In this document: one piece after another, positions 27,743-36,594 of the stretch
How the letters are laid out: every line of letters begins with the position of its first letter
Position numbering within the stretch: the stretch's first letter is position 1
NCBI GenBank assembly: GCA_022822005.1
Contig: JAJECO010000073.1
Span: 1 to 57,858 of the forward strand
DNA: 57,858 nt
DNA from: Candidatus Poribacteria bacterium
GTDB lineage: Bacteria; Poribacteria; WGA-4E; PCPOR2b
Direction of reading: 5' to 3'
Position numbers and translations under genes: made by a program
The notes under the pieces: model-generated
The model's input: only the letters and a program-made list of their open reading frames with translations
Told to the model about the DNA's origin: nothing
Databases searched by the model: none

Positions 27743-28990
27743 ATGCAAATTATACAGAGCTTGTTCATTGGATTAGCTGCCCTGAGACGGAATAAGCTGA
27801 GGTCTCTACTGACCATGCTCGGCATTATCATCGGCATTTCGGCGGTAGTCGGTATGGTCTCGATAGGTGACGGGGCAAAGTTTTTAGTCTTGGCGGAATT
27901 TGAACGAATGGGTGGATCCGATTTAATTATCTGTTTTCGTCCGCGTTGGATCCAAAGAGAAGAAGATGGTGAATGGATCCAGAATAAAGCCCCAGTGTAT
28001 CTCGAATACGAAGATATCAATGCAATTATGATGTCCTGCCCTTCGATCAAAAGCATCACAGGGGAGATTGATACAATGGCGCAACCTATATCCTACAAAG
28101 GAGAGACGAAGCATTTTCGCTTTGAGGGTGTTACACCACTCTATCAAGAGGTGCACAATTGGTATGTCCAATCGGGGCGTTTTCTCCAACGGGAGGATCT
28201 GGATCGGAACGAATCGGTAGTCGTGATTGGCGCAAAGGTTCAGGAGGATTTATTCGGTAAAACGGATCCAATCGGTCAAGAGTTGAAGATTGGTAGGCAG
28301 CGGTTTACCGTCGTTGGCGTCATGGAGGAGAAAGGCGACAGAATGGCGACGGGCGGCTGGGATGAAAAGTTGATTGTTCCATTTACCACAATGTGGACCC
28401 GTTTCATCGGCAATCAGAAGCGGGGATTTGAATTATGGATGAAAGCGGAGAGTTTTGAAAAAGTAGATCAAGCACTGGCAGAAGTGATGATTACCCTGCG
28501 TCGTCAACACGGTTCCGAAGAACACTTCCAGTTTTATACCGCCAAGGCGGTCTTGGAACAGGTCGGTAAAGTTAGCCAGGTACTTAAGATTCTGCTCGGC
28601 GGTGTGGCAAGTATCTCGCTATTGGTTGGCGGTATCGGTATCATGAATATCATGCTCGTTTCCGTTACGGAACGTACACGGGAAATTGGGTTGCGCAAAG
28701 CTGTGGGCGCAAGACACCGCGATATTCTGCAGCAGTTTCTAATTGAAGCAGTTGTTCTGAGCGTTTCTGGAGGACTGATCGGGATCTTCATTAGTGGCTT
28801 CATCACTTTTGTGGTTGCATGGGGTGTCACGACGTTTCTCATCAAAGAGACGGAATGGCCCGCAGTGGTATCATTATGGGCAGCAGCTGCCGCTTTCTGT
28901 TCCTCGGTGCTTATTGGTGTAATATTTGGTATTCTTCCTGCCTATAAGGCTGCACGGCTCATGCCAACTGAAGCGCTGCGACATGAGTAA
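27743..28990 (+). CDS. MacB/FtsX-type ABC transporter permease
   Basis: A 415-residue inner-membrane protein. An N-terminal membrane helix (RSLLTMLGIIIGISAVVGMVSIGDG, ~20-45) is followed by a large periplasmic MacB_PCD domain (~50-280). Three C-terminal helices (~290-400) include the conserved SVTERTREIGLRKAVGARHRDIL cytoplasmic loop and end with LPAYKAARLMPTEALRHE. MacB permeases work with an ATPase and often a membrane-fusion protein. Neither is adjacent, so the partner must be elsewhere. No strong ribosome binding site except GGGAG about eight bases before the ATG. Confidence 0.9.
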   Translation: MQIIQSLFIGLAALRRNKLRSLLTMLGIIIGISAVVGMVSIGDGAKFLVLAEFERMGGSDLIICFRPRWIQREEDGEWIQNKAPVYLEYEDINAIMMSCPSIKSITGEIDTMAQPISYKGETKHFRFEGVTPLYQEVHNWYVQSGRFLQREDLDRNESVVVIGAKVQEDLFGKTDPIGQELKIGRQRFTVVGVMEEKGDRMATGGWDEKLIVPFTTMWTRFIGNQKRGFELWMKAESFEKVDQALAEVMITLRRQHGSEEHFQFYTAKAVLEQVGKVSQVLKILLGGVASISLLVGGIGIMNIMLVSVTERTREIGLRKAVGARHRDILQQFLIEAVVLSVSGGLIGIFISGFITFVVAWGVTTFLIKETEWPAVVSLWAAAAAFCSSVLIGVIFGILPAYKAARLMPTEALRHE

Positions 28991-29075
28991 AGTTGCAATG
29001 GATCAAAAGCTACTACGTCGGTGAACGTAAATTGATGAAAATTAGAAAATGTAGAGCTTGAAAGGAGAGGTAGAT

Positions 29076-30170
29076 GTGATTAAATTATACGGCGAGGAGC
29101 ACAATCGTTCACAACTGCTCCGACATATCGGAGACATTTCCCAGATTGCCGGTGTAAAGCAATATGAATTAGCGAGTGGACTGGAAAAAGGGGTTGCTGG
29201 CGTTGATTTCCGGACGGGTTCCGGGTTAAATTTTTCCGTGCTACCAGATCGTGGATTGGATATCTCCTATGCGGAATACAACGGTATTCCATTATGCTGG
29301 CGTTCGAGCACCGGCGATATGGCACCGACATTTTATGAACCAGAAGGTAATGGCTGGTTACGCGGATTCTTTGGTGGGTTACTAACCACCTGCGGAATGA
29401 CCTATCTTGGCGAACCGGACACTGATGATGAAGAATCCCTTGGCTTGCATGGTCGAGTCTCTTATATTCCCGCCCAAAATGTATGGGTCGATAGCCGGTG
29501 GGAGGGAGATCGGTACATCATGTGGGCGCAAGGAAAAGTGACAGAGACAACAGTTTCGGGTGAGAACCTCTGTCGAACCCGTCGCGTTTGGACAGAGCTT
29601 GGTGCAACGAAGCTTCATATTGAAGATATCGTTGAAAATGTTGGGTATCAGGATACACCGCACATGTATCTATTTCATGTTAATCCTGGGTTCCCAATCG
29701 TTGCTGAAGGCTCTGAGTTGATAGCTCCTTCATCGCACATCATTCCCATCGATGAACACTCAGAAGGAAAATTGAATGACCATGCGCGCTGCGAAGCACC
29801 TACCGTCGACTTTCGTGAAGAAGTGTACTACCATGAAATGCAAGCGGACGAGGATAACCATATCTATGTTGCTTTAGTTAATAGGGCCTTTAACAACGGA
29901 CGGGGTATTGGACTCTATGTAAGATATCACCAAACTCAACTGCCGAAATTCGTGCAGTGGAAAATGAACGGTGAAGGGCTCTATGTTATCGGTTTGGAAC
30001 CGGCGAACTGTTGGGTTGATGGTAGGTCAAAGGAGCGAGAGCGGGGGACGCTCGAATTTCTTGAACCGGGTGGACGCAGACATTATGAGGTTGAAATCGG
30101 TGTTCTGACTTCTAACGCAGCGATTGAGAGGTTAGCAGAAAATATTGAGGCGACAAAGAGAAATAACTAA
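29076..30170 (+). CDS. DUF4432 family protein (aldose 1-epimerase-like)
   Basis: A 364-residue galactose-mutarotase-like beta-sandwich protein. FSVLPDRGLDISYAEYNGIPLCW, the LTTCGMTYLG block and LGLHGRVSYIPAQNV are the usual DUF4432 signatures. HMYLFHVNPGFP and GLEPANCWVDGRSKERERG supply the likely sugar-binding His and Glu. These proteins probably act on sugars; the reaction is not established. GTG 29076 is chosen because AAAGGAGAGG lies five bases upstream. The end overlaps the next gene's proposed TTG start by 26 bases. Confidence 0.82.
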   Translation: MIKLYGEEHNRSQLLRHIGDISQIAGVKQYELASGLEKGVAGVDFRTGSGLNFSVLPDRGLDISYAEYNGIPLCWRSSTGDMAPTFYEPEGNGWLRGFFGGLLTTCGMTYLGEPDTDDEESLGLHGRVSYIPAQNVWVDSRWEGDRYIMWAQGKVTETTVSGENLCRTRRVWTELGATKLHIEDIVENVGYQDTPHMYLFHVNPGFPIVAEGSELIAPSSHIIPIDEHSEGKLNDHARCEAPTVDFREEVYYHEMQADEDNHIYVALVNRAFNNGRGIGLYVRYHQTQLPKFVQWKMNGEGLYVIGLEPANCWVDGRSKERERGTLEFLEPGGRRHYEVEIGVLTSNAAIERLAENIEATKRNN

Positions 30171-32718
30171 TCTGGGTCGGAGTCCCAATCCAATTTTGCC
30201 AATCGAGGCAGTACGGGTTGTCTTGGATAACGGCATGACAGTGATTCTGAAAGAAATTCATCACGCTCCGATCGTTTCTTTTCAAGCTTATGTCAAAGTT
30301 GGGAGTATCCACGAAGGGAAGTATTTAGGCACAGGCATCTCCCATTTTATTGAACATCTGATCGATGATGGAACTGAACGACGAACGCGCGAGGAAATTG
30401 ATAATCTCGTTGAAGCGATAGGAAATGCCTCCAACGCCTATACGACGAAAGACCATTCCCAATATCACATCACCACTTCCCGTCAATATTTAATCGACGC
30501 CCTTGATCTCCTCTCTGACTGCATCAAACAATCCACATTTCCGCATGATGAGGTGGAGATTCAGCGTGGGGTCATCTGGAACGAACTGAATAGCGAACTC
30601 GACGAACCGACTCAGGTGCTGTCTGACCTTTATTATGAGACGGCATTTCGTGAACATCCCGTGCGCTTCCCTGTGGGCGGATACAAAGAAATGTTCGTAG
30701 AGTTGACGCGAAATGATCTCGTTGAATTCTATCAGCAACACTATGTTCCTGATAATCTAATCTTTGTGGCTACCGGCGATTTTCGGTTGGAGGAAATGCT
30801 GGAACGGATTGACAAAGCATTTCAGGATTTTCCGCGCCGTAGTCCGCCTACGATAGAGCTTCCCCGTGAGCGCCGCCAACTCGTCGCGCGACGCGCTGAA
30901 CGGCAGATGGATGTGGAATTGACGTATCTTGCAATGGGATATCATGGCGTCAGTATCGATCACGAAGATGCGCCGGCATTAGACCTTATTGCAACGGTGT
31001 TAAGCAGCGGAGAGAGTTCGAGGCTTATTCAGACGCTGAGAAATCAATGCCAGCTGGTTTATAACGTCCAAGCTTGGTCAGATACGCCTCGTTACGATGG
31101 CGGGTGTTTTGGCGTTGAAGCAGAGCTTGTGCATGACAAGTCAGTCGAAGCGGAAATGAGATTGCTCCAAGAGATCGAACGCCTGAAATCTGAGCCGGTG
31201 TCAGAACGCGAATTGCGACGCGCCCAAACCATTGAAACAAGCGACTATTTCTTTGCGTTACAATTTGTTGAAGAGCAAGGTACAATGCTCGGTGTTGACC
31301 AACTCACGACGGGTGATTATGGGTTTCATGAGAAATACCTCCAGCAGATCTGTGCGGTGACGCCAGAGGACATACAACGGGTAGCACACACCTATTTTCG
31401 TCCAGAGAACCTCACCACGGTTACAATTCGGCCGAACGAGGACCGGTCGTCAATTTGTGTTCCTCAAACACAATTGGCGCCATCGGATGTTGAGAAGCAT
31501 CTATTTCCGAACGGGCTGCGTCTGATTACGAAATCTATTGATACTGCCCCGATCATTTCCATTCAAGCAATGTTTCTCGGAGGCGCGCGATTTGAAACAG
31601 AAGAGAATAACGGCGTCTTCCACCTTATGACAAATCTCTTACTGAAAGGGACAGAAAACTGTTCCGCGGAGGCACTTTTTGAAGAAATTGAAGCAAGAGG
31701 TGGCGGCGTAGGGGCAGTAGCCGGACATAATGCGTTCGGTATTACGCTGAATTTGCTTCGCCAAGACATAGAATACGGCTTAGAATGCTTGGCAGACGTG
31801 CTTCTCAGTCCGGTTTTTGATACAGGGGCACTTGAAAAATTAAAATCAGAGACAATCGTTGGCATTCATGCGGAAGAGGATGATTGGTACGCTTCAGGTA
31901 GGCGTCAATTTCTGGAAACGATGTTTCAAGTCCATCCGCATCGGCTCCGCGCAGCCGGATCTGTTTCATCAATTAAACAGTTATCCCGTGAAGATGTGTT
32001 AGCCTGTTATCAGCGTTACTGTGTGCCCAACAACATGGTAATTGGTGTCTTTGGCGATGCGAAACCGGATTACACCCAAGACCTCGTTAAGCGGTATTTC
32101 GGATCGCTCTTGCCGGTCGAACTCGAATTTCCAACAGTACCGATCGAACCGCTGCTATGCGACGTCCGTCGTGTTGAACGGCATAAGAACTTGGCACAAG
32201 CCGTCATTTTTCAGGGATATCCGGGCATCTCTAGTCAACATTCTGACCGTGAAGTCGTTGAAGTCCTTAGCAGTTTGCTCTTCGGTATCGGGCAACCAGG
32301 GGGACGGTTGTATAAGCGTCTTCGCAATGAGCAATCGGTCTATCACCTTCACGGCTATCCATATTTTGGTTCTGATTGTGGCTACCTTGCAATTTGCGGC
32401 AGTACAACGCCAAATCAAATCGAATCATTGATAGACTTGATTGACGACGAAATTTTGAACCTACAGCACCACGATATCTCTGCCGCAGAGTTAGAGCGTG
32501 GAAAACAGATGTGCCTGACAAACTATCTGCTTGGCACCCAAACGGCGGGTGTTCAGGCGTCAATCGCTGTGCTGGATGAACTCTGCGGACTCGGTTACGA
32601 TTATGCGAACCGATATGAAACAAAGATTACCGCTGTTTCCAAAGAAGCCATTCGACACGCTGCCAATACGTACCTACCACTGGACAAGCGGGTCATTAGT
32701 ATTATTCGTAATGCCTAA
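30145..32718 (+). CDS. M16 family zinc metallopeptidase (two-lobe, single chain)
   Basis: An 857-residue inverzincin-type peptidase with both halves of the clamshell in one chain. The N-terminal half has the inverted zinc motif His67-Phe-Ile-Glu70-His71, with the third ligand Glu147 in VIWNELNS. In the C-terminal half the matching position reads GVFHLMTNLLLKGT, so that half is catalytically dead, as expected. There is no signal peptide, so it is probably cytoplasmic. The start is uncertain: TTG 30145 overlaps the upstream gene and lacks a good ribosome binding site; a CTG or TTG about 10-17 codons in is possible. Confidence 0.9.
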   Translation: MRRQREITNLGRSPNPILPIEAVRVVLDNGMTVILKEIHHAPIVSFQAYVKVGSIHEGKYLGTGISHFIEHLIDDGTERRTREEIDNLVEAIGNASNAYTTKDHSQYHITTSRQYLIDALDLLSDCIKQSTFPHDEVEIQRGVIWNELNSELDEPTQVLSDLYYETAFREHPVRFPVGGYKEMFVELTRNDLVEFYQQHYVPDNLIFVATGDFRLEEMLERIDKAFQDFPRRSPPTIELPRERRQLVARRAERQMDVELTYLAMGYHGVSIDHEDAPALDLIATVLSSGESSRLIQTLRNQCQLVYNVQAWSDTPRYDGGCFGVEAELVHDKSVEAEMRLLQEIERLKSEPVSERELRRAQTIETSDYFFALQFVEEQGTMLGVDQLTTGDYGFHEKYLQQICAVTPEDIQRVAHTYFRPENLTTVTIRPNEDRSSICVPQTQLAPSDVEKHLFPNGLRLITKSIDTAPIISIQAMFLGGARFETEENNGVFHLMTNLLLKGTENCSAEALFEEIEARGGGVGAVAGHNAFGITLNLLRQDIEYGLECLADVLLSPVFDTGALEKLKSETIVGIHAEEDDWYASGRRQFLETMFQVHPHRLRAAGSVSSIKQLSREDVLACYQRYCVPNNMVIGVFGDAKPDYTQDLVKRYFGSLLPVELEFPTVPIEPLLCDVRRVERHKNLAQAVIFQGYPGISSQHSDREVVEVLSSLLFGIGQPGGRLYKRLRNEQSVYHLHGYPYFGSDCGYLAICGSTTPNQIESLIDLIDDEILNLQHHDISAAELERGKQMCLTNYLLGTQTAGVQASIAVLDELCGLGYDYANRYETKITAVSKEAIRHAANTYLPLDKRVISIIRNA

Positions 32719-32891
32719 GGTACGATAGTTGCCCGTCGCGTGGTACGTGACACGTTCTGATGACTTTAAAAACAGGTTAGCGGACATCAATGAATTTATC
32801 GTATCTCATTCCAAAATGTGTTGCGACGCAGCATGATGCTAAAATCAACTCCATGTACTCCCTACTCACCTTCACAAAGGAGAAGCAAATT

Positions 32892-34838
32892 ATGAAAATG
32901 TCCTGTCGTTTAACTACCGCAGTCCTAATCTTGGTGGCTTGCATCATGGTGTCGAATTGCAGCGGTAAGGAAATGGCAACACCTGCTGAGGTTACGCCCG
33001 TTAGCGATGCAGAGATTATATCTGAGAGTGCGGCCGTCGCTTCCGATAGTGCAGATGTCGTTTCCGATAGTGCCGTAGACATTGCTGTAGATATCGCTCC
33101 CGATAGCGTTTTGAATGTTATACCCCAAGACACTGTTGGACTGATTTACATACCTAGCTTACTCGGACTCAATGACGAAATTAACGCACTCATGGCGGAG
33201 ATGGTTCCTTCAGATCCACCACAGGAAATACTCGCTCAGATCTTAGCAGATACTTTTAGCGCAGGTTTTGAGACGCTCGCAGAATTGGAAGAGCTGGGCT
33301 TAGACATGCGGAGGGACTTCGCGGTGTTTCTCTCCAGCGCCAATCCACCAATGCCTTCCGCAGCGGTTCACGTTAAGGATGCCGAAAGCGTCAAACAACT
33401 CATTGAAATGGAAGCAGAAGGCAGTAGCACTGTCATCCATAATGGTGTAACATATCACACCACAGGTGAGGAGGGCGCATTCGTTCTGATGGGCGATGTG
33501 ATGGTGTATTCAAACTCAGCAGCGGTCTGCGAAAAAGTGATTGATACCCAAAAGAAGATGATGCCATCGATCGCTGCCAATACAGATTTCCAATCGCTCG
33601 AACTCGATACTACATCTGGCGTAAATGATTTGATTGCCTATTTTGCGATGGATGCCATCGTAGATGATCTCCGCCCCATGTTGACTGATAAGGCAGAGGG
33701 GCTAAAGATGGAGATGGAGGCAAGCGCGGAATCAGACCCAGAGCTTAGTGTTGGTTTAAAGTATACTGAAAGTCTGATCGACGGTGGTATATGGTTGCTC
33801 GACCAGTCAAGAACCTTCAGTCTTACGCTGCAACTCAACGGCAGCGACCTACAGATCTCTCCATTCCTCAAATTTAAGCGGGATAGTGCAGTCCAAACAT
33901 ACATTCGCCAAGGGCCACAAGAGCTAACACACCTCAAATACCTGCCTCAAAATGCGTTTGTCAACGGTGAAATGCGATTTCAGAAAGAGACGCTCATTAG
34001 TCTTACGCAGACAATGATGAAGTTGTTTGTCCCTTCGGATCCGAACGCGGATACAACGGGGATCCAAACCGCGTCTGAGGCGTTGAATGAAGCCTTCATA
34101 GAGTTCTACGAAGGCTTGGGAGATGGGCAAGCTCTTTCCTTTAATTTCAGTGAAAGCATAATGCCCGATATACTGTATATCTACGATGTAACGGACGAAG
34201 AGCTGGTTAAATCGTATATGGAAGAGGATTTCATTGAATATTTCGGAGCCTCGATGGGACTTGTCAAAGCGATGGGAGCCGGTCAGGAATTCGCTAGCAT
34301 ATACGCGGACGTGTCGGCGGGTCCCCCTGAGATATACAACGGTGTGGAAATCAGAAGTTACCTCCTTCCGAATATCACCTCCAGTCTCGGTGAACTTCCG
34401 CCCGAAATGGCAGGTGTCGCCCCAGAACAGTGGAACGTCTACTACGCTATTAGCGGCGGGAAAATGCTCTACGGGATGGCGGGCAATGCTCAACCGGTGA
34501 AGAATGCCCTTGACCGAATGGCCGGTATGAGCGCAGGTTTTGATCAGGGAGAGGGCTATGCTAAGCTGGCAGATGCATTGACGTTGGAAAATAACATGCT
34601 CTTTGCGATCTCGCCTGTCACAGCAATCAAGAACCTCGTACAGATTTTTGCTCAGTTGGATCCAAACGTCGGCACGATCCAGATGTTTTTAGTTAACATC
34701 CCCGAAGCCTACAGCATCGGTATTGCCAGCCAAAATCGGGATGAAGGAATTGCAGGGGAGCTATTTATCTCGCTCGGCGATTTCAAGGAAATCATCACTA
34801 TGATTATCGGGCTGCAGCAAATGGGTGGGGTGCAGTGA
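32892..34838 (+). CDS. DUF3352-like lipoprotein
   Basis: A 648-residue protein with a signal peptide MKMSCRLTTAVLILVACIMV and candidate lipobox VSNC, so it is probably anchored in a membrane. A short Ser/Asp/Ala/Val-rich linker (SDSADVVSDSAVDIAVD) follows. The body begins with VIPQDTVGLIYIPSLLGLNDEI and repeats the pattern of DUF3352 proteins, whose role is unknown. AAAGGAG precedes ATG 32892; the longer open frame from 32790 lacks this. The gene stands alone and converges on the candidate selenoprotein gene. Confidence 0.65.
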   Translation: MKMSCRLTTAVLILVACIMVSNCSGKEMATPAEVTPVSDAEIISESAAVASDSADVVSDSAVDIAVDIAPDSVLNVIPQDTVGLIYIPSLLGLNDEINALMAEMVPSDPPQEILAQILADTFSAGFETLAELEELGLDMRRDFAVFLSSANPPMPSAAVHVKDAESVKQLIEMEAEGSSTVIHNGVTYHTTGEEGAFVLMGDVMVYSNSAAVCEKVIDTQKKMMPSIAANTDFQSLELDTTSGVNDLIAYFAMDAIVDDLRPMLTDKAEGLKMEMEASAESDPELSVGLKYTESLIDGGIWLLDQSRTFSLTLQLNGSDLQISPFLKFKRDSAVQTYIRQGPQELTHLKYLPQNAFVNGEMRFQKETLISLTQTMMKLFVPSDPNADTTGIQTASEALNEAFIEFYEGLGDGQALSFNFSESIMPDILYIYDVTDEELVKSYMEEDFIEYFGASMGLVKAMGAGQEFASIYADVSAGPPEIYNGVEIRSYLLPNITSSLGELPPEMAGVAPEQWNVYYAISGGKMLYGMAGNAQPVKNALDRMAGMSAGFDQGEGYAKLADALTLENNMLFAISPVTAIKNLVQIFAQLDPNVGTIQMFLVNIPEAYSIGIASQNRDEGIAGELFISLGDFKEIITMIIGLQQMGGVQ

Positions 34839-34902
34839 TGTGATGACAGGTCTTATCAAAGGACCACCGAACGATGTTGTGATGGGGGGGAAAGGAAGGG
34901 CA

Positions 34903-34945
34903 AGAACGGAAGGTGTCGATGCGTTAATTCGAAACCTTCCGTTCT
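34903..34945. terminator. Bidirectional hairpin between convergent genes
   Basis: AGAACGGAAGGT (34903-34914) and its exact inverse ACCTTCCGTTCT (34934-34945) form a 12-bp stem with a 19-base loop between the DUF3352-like gene (plus) and the HMA lipoprotein gene (minus). T-tracts are short on both sides, so termination is likely but not textbook. Confidence 0.6.
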
Positions 34946-34966
34946 CGATTTAACCGTAGGGACCGG

Positions 34967-35350
34967 CTAATTTGTTGCGGTTTTTGCGCTAAAACCTGCG
35001 TTTTTGACAGCATCAGCCAATTGGGCACCAGTGGCTTTGCCTTTTTCCAGCTTAACGATGGCTGTACCATCTGCTTGGGAAACATCGGCACTAATCACGC
35101 CAGGAACGTTTGTAAGTGCGGACCGCACTTTGGCTACACAGCTCCCTCACGCCAGCCCATCAACGTCTAATGTGACCTGTTCGTAAGTCAGCGGAGCTGC
35201 TTCAGACATATCCGTGCTTGCAGCGGTTTCGGTTTTTGTCATTGCTGGCTCTGCTGTCTCAGCCGCTTTTTCCATCGCTTTTTCTGAAGCACAGCCGATA
35301 GCAAGCAGGATTGCAACGCAGCAAATTAGTGTGAGTTTTAGTATACGCAT
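34967..35350 (-). CDS. HMA-domain lipoprotein, candidate selenoprotein (in-frame TGA at the first CxxC position)
   Basis: A 127-residue product if the TGA at 35149-35147 is read as selenocysteine (residue 68). It starts with a lipoprotein signal (MRILKLTLICCVAILLAIGC), then an Ala/Glu/Thr-rich linker, then a heavy-metal-associated domain from TLDVDGLA through U-G-S-C and VAKVRSALTNVPGVISADV to the end. HMA domains bind soft metals through GMTCxxC; here the reading is GLA-U-GSC, so the stop codon replaces exactly the first metal-binding Cys while the rest of the domain stays in frame to TAG 34967. A SECIS-like hairpin follows the TGA. AAAGGAG lies 11 bases before the ATG. The alternative is a recent nonsense mutation or sequencing error. 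Confidence 0.75.
35114..35146 (-). promoter_or_regulatory. Bacterial SECIS-like element after the in-frame TGA
   Basis: On the minus strand the RNA reads AAGUGC-GGUCC-GCACUU (35130-35114): a six- to seven-bp stem with loop GGUCC starting 22 bases after the UGA. E. coli fdhF SECIS has a GGUCU apical loop at a similar distance (known biology), and bacterial SECIS loops normally lie about 16-37 bases after the UGA. The element is inside the coding sequence, as required. Confidence 0.65.
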
Positions 35351-35525
35351 TTGGGTTACATCTCCTTTCAGAACTTAATTAAGTGCCTACCCATTGTATG
35401 TGAAAACATCGGTTTTGTCAAATAGAATTAACTTCAGCTCACCAAATGATGGTGATAACGACATCACCTGCCGACTCCACAGCAATGGAACATCAACATA
35501 CTTCAATTACAGAAAGACGCTCTTC

Positions 35526-36569
35526 ATGAAAGTAGACGTGAATTGGGTGAGAACGGTTTATAGTAACGGCAGAGGCTGGCATGTGGGCAATATGGTGCAG
35601 TGGAGAAGGGTATACTACATCTGTTTCGTTGATGGAACGGGGCATGGCACCGAGGATTCCCAAATCAGGGTGTGTGCGTCCACGGATTTAATAAGTTGGA
35701 CGTCCCAGATTGCCATTGGAAAAAAGACAATCGATCCCAACCTCCTGCCTGTTGGTGATAAACTCTTGTTATATGGGGTTAAGGAGTATGAGAGTACAGA
35801 GGATTCTGATTTCGGTTTCCCGTCTCAGCAGGTGGTGACATGGACTGAGGACGGAGCAACTTGGGCAGTGCCAAAGAGATGCTTTCTAAGGAATCACGAT
35901 TTTTGGCATCCAACCGAATTTGGTGGGCGCTATTATGTAGCGTGTGATACGACCGGGCATGCGCCGCCCGGCAACCACAATTCGGTCGATCTGCTCACTT
36001 CGGAGGACGGCGAAGGATGGGAGTGGGTTACGGAGGTCGCGCACGGATCCAATGAACCCGTATACTACGATACAACAGGTATCCACTTTGGAACCCCTTC
36101 ACCAAGTGAAACCTCCCTCTGCTTCTTTGATGATGGGCGTCTGCTAACAATCACACGGGCACGGGGGCACTGTGCGTTGCTCTCCACTTCAGAACCGCCT
36201 TATGACCAATGGGAGCGCTATCTTTCCCGCGAATCTCGTTGCTACGGATCGGCTGTCGCCAGAGTCGGTGAGGGTATTATCGTCACCGGCAGAAGTTTCG
36301 CCAATGAAGGTGTTCGCGCCACAGAAGATCGGTTCAACGATCCATTTAGCGAACACGACCAGACCCAACTCAGAACCGGGGTCTTCCTATATGAAGAGGG
36401 CGATATCCGTCTGCACGCGGTACTTCCAAGCGGGGGAGACACCGGCTACGGTGGGATTCTTCCTGTCAGCGACAACCAAGCACTGATTGCGTACTATTCG
36501 TCCCACGAATATCCACCGGGGGATAACGGGGGTTCCAACGTTTATCTTGCGTCTGTGTCACTGACGTGA
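35526..36569 (+). CDS. Putative beta-propeller glycosidase/sialidase-like protein
   Basis: A 347-residue protein with repeated propeller-blade patterns: VYYICFVDGTGHGTEDSQIRVCAS, SWTSQ, DGATWAVPKR, GGRYYVACDTTGH, LLTSEDGEGWEWV and ALLSTSEPPYDQW. The recurring S-x-D-x-x-x-W (Asp-box-like) turns suggest a five- or six-bladed GH32/43- or sialidase-like fold. No signal peptide is visible and catalytic residues cannot be assigned. ATG 35526 is a guess; the frame is open from 35394 with no strong ribosome binding site at either place. Confidence 0.65.
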   Translation: MKVDVNWVRTVYSNGRGWHVGNMVQWRRVYYICFVDGTGHGTEDSQIRVCASTDLISWTSQIAIGKKTIDPNLLPVGDKLLLYGVKEYESTEDSDFGFPSQQVVTWTEDGATWAVPKRCFLRNHDFWHPTEFGGRYYVACDTTGHAPPGNHNSVDLLTSEDGEGWEWVTEVAHGSNEPVYYDTTGIHFGTPSPSETSLCFFDDGRLLTITRARGHCALLSTSEPPYDQWERYLSRESRCYGSAVARVGEGIIVTGRSFANEGVRATEDRFNDPFSEHDQTQLRTGVFLYEEGDIRLHAVLPSGGDTGYGGILPVSDNQALIAYYSSHEYPPGDNGGSNVYLASVSLT

Positions 36570-36594
36570 ATTGTGTGTTTTTGCCTGAATACGG

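Noticed and set aside
32990-33110. Low-complexity repeat as a mobile element
   Set aside because: The TCCGATAGTGC-like repeats encode a Ser/Asp/Ala linker after the lipobox and are better explained as a protein linker.
35147-35350. A complete 67-residue lipoprotein ending at the TGA
   Set aside because: The downstream sequence continues the HMA domain in the same frame to another stop, so the short product would be a truncated domain; the selenocysteine reading explains more.
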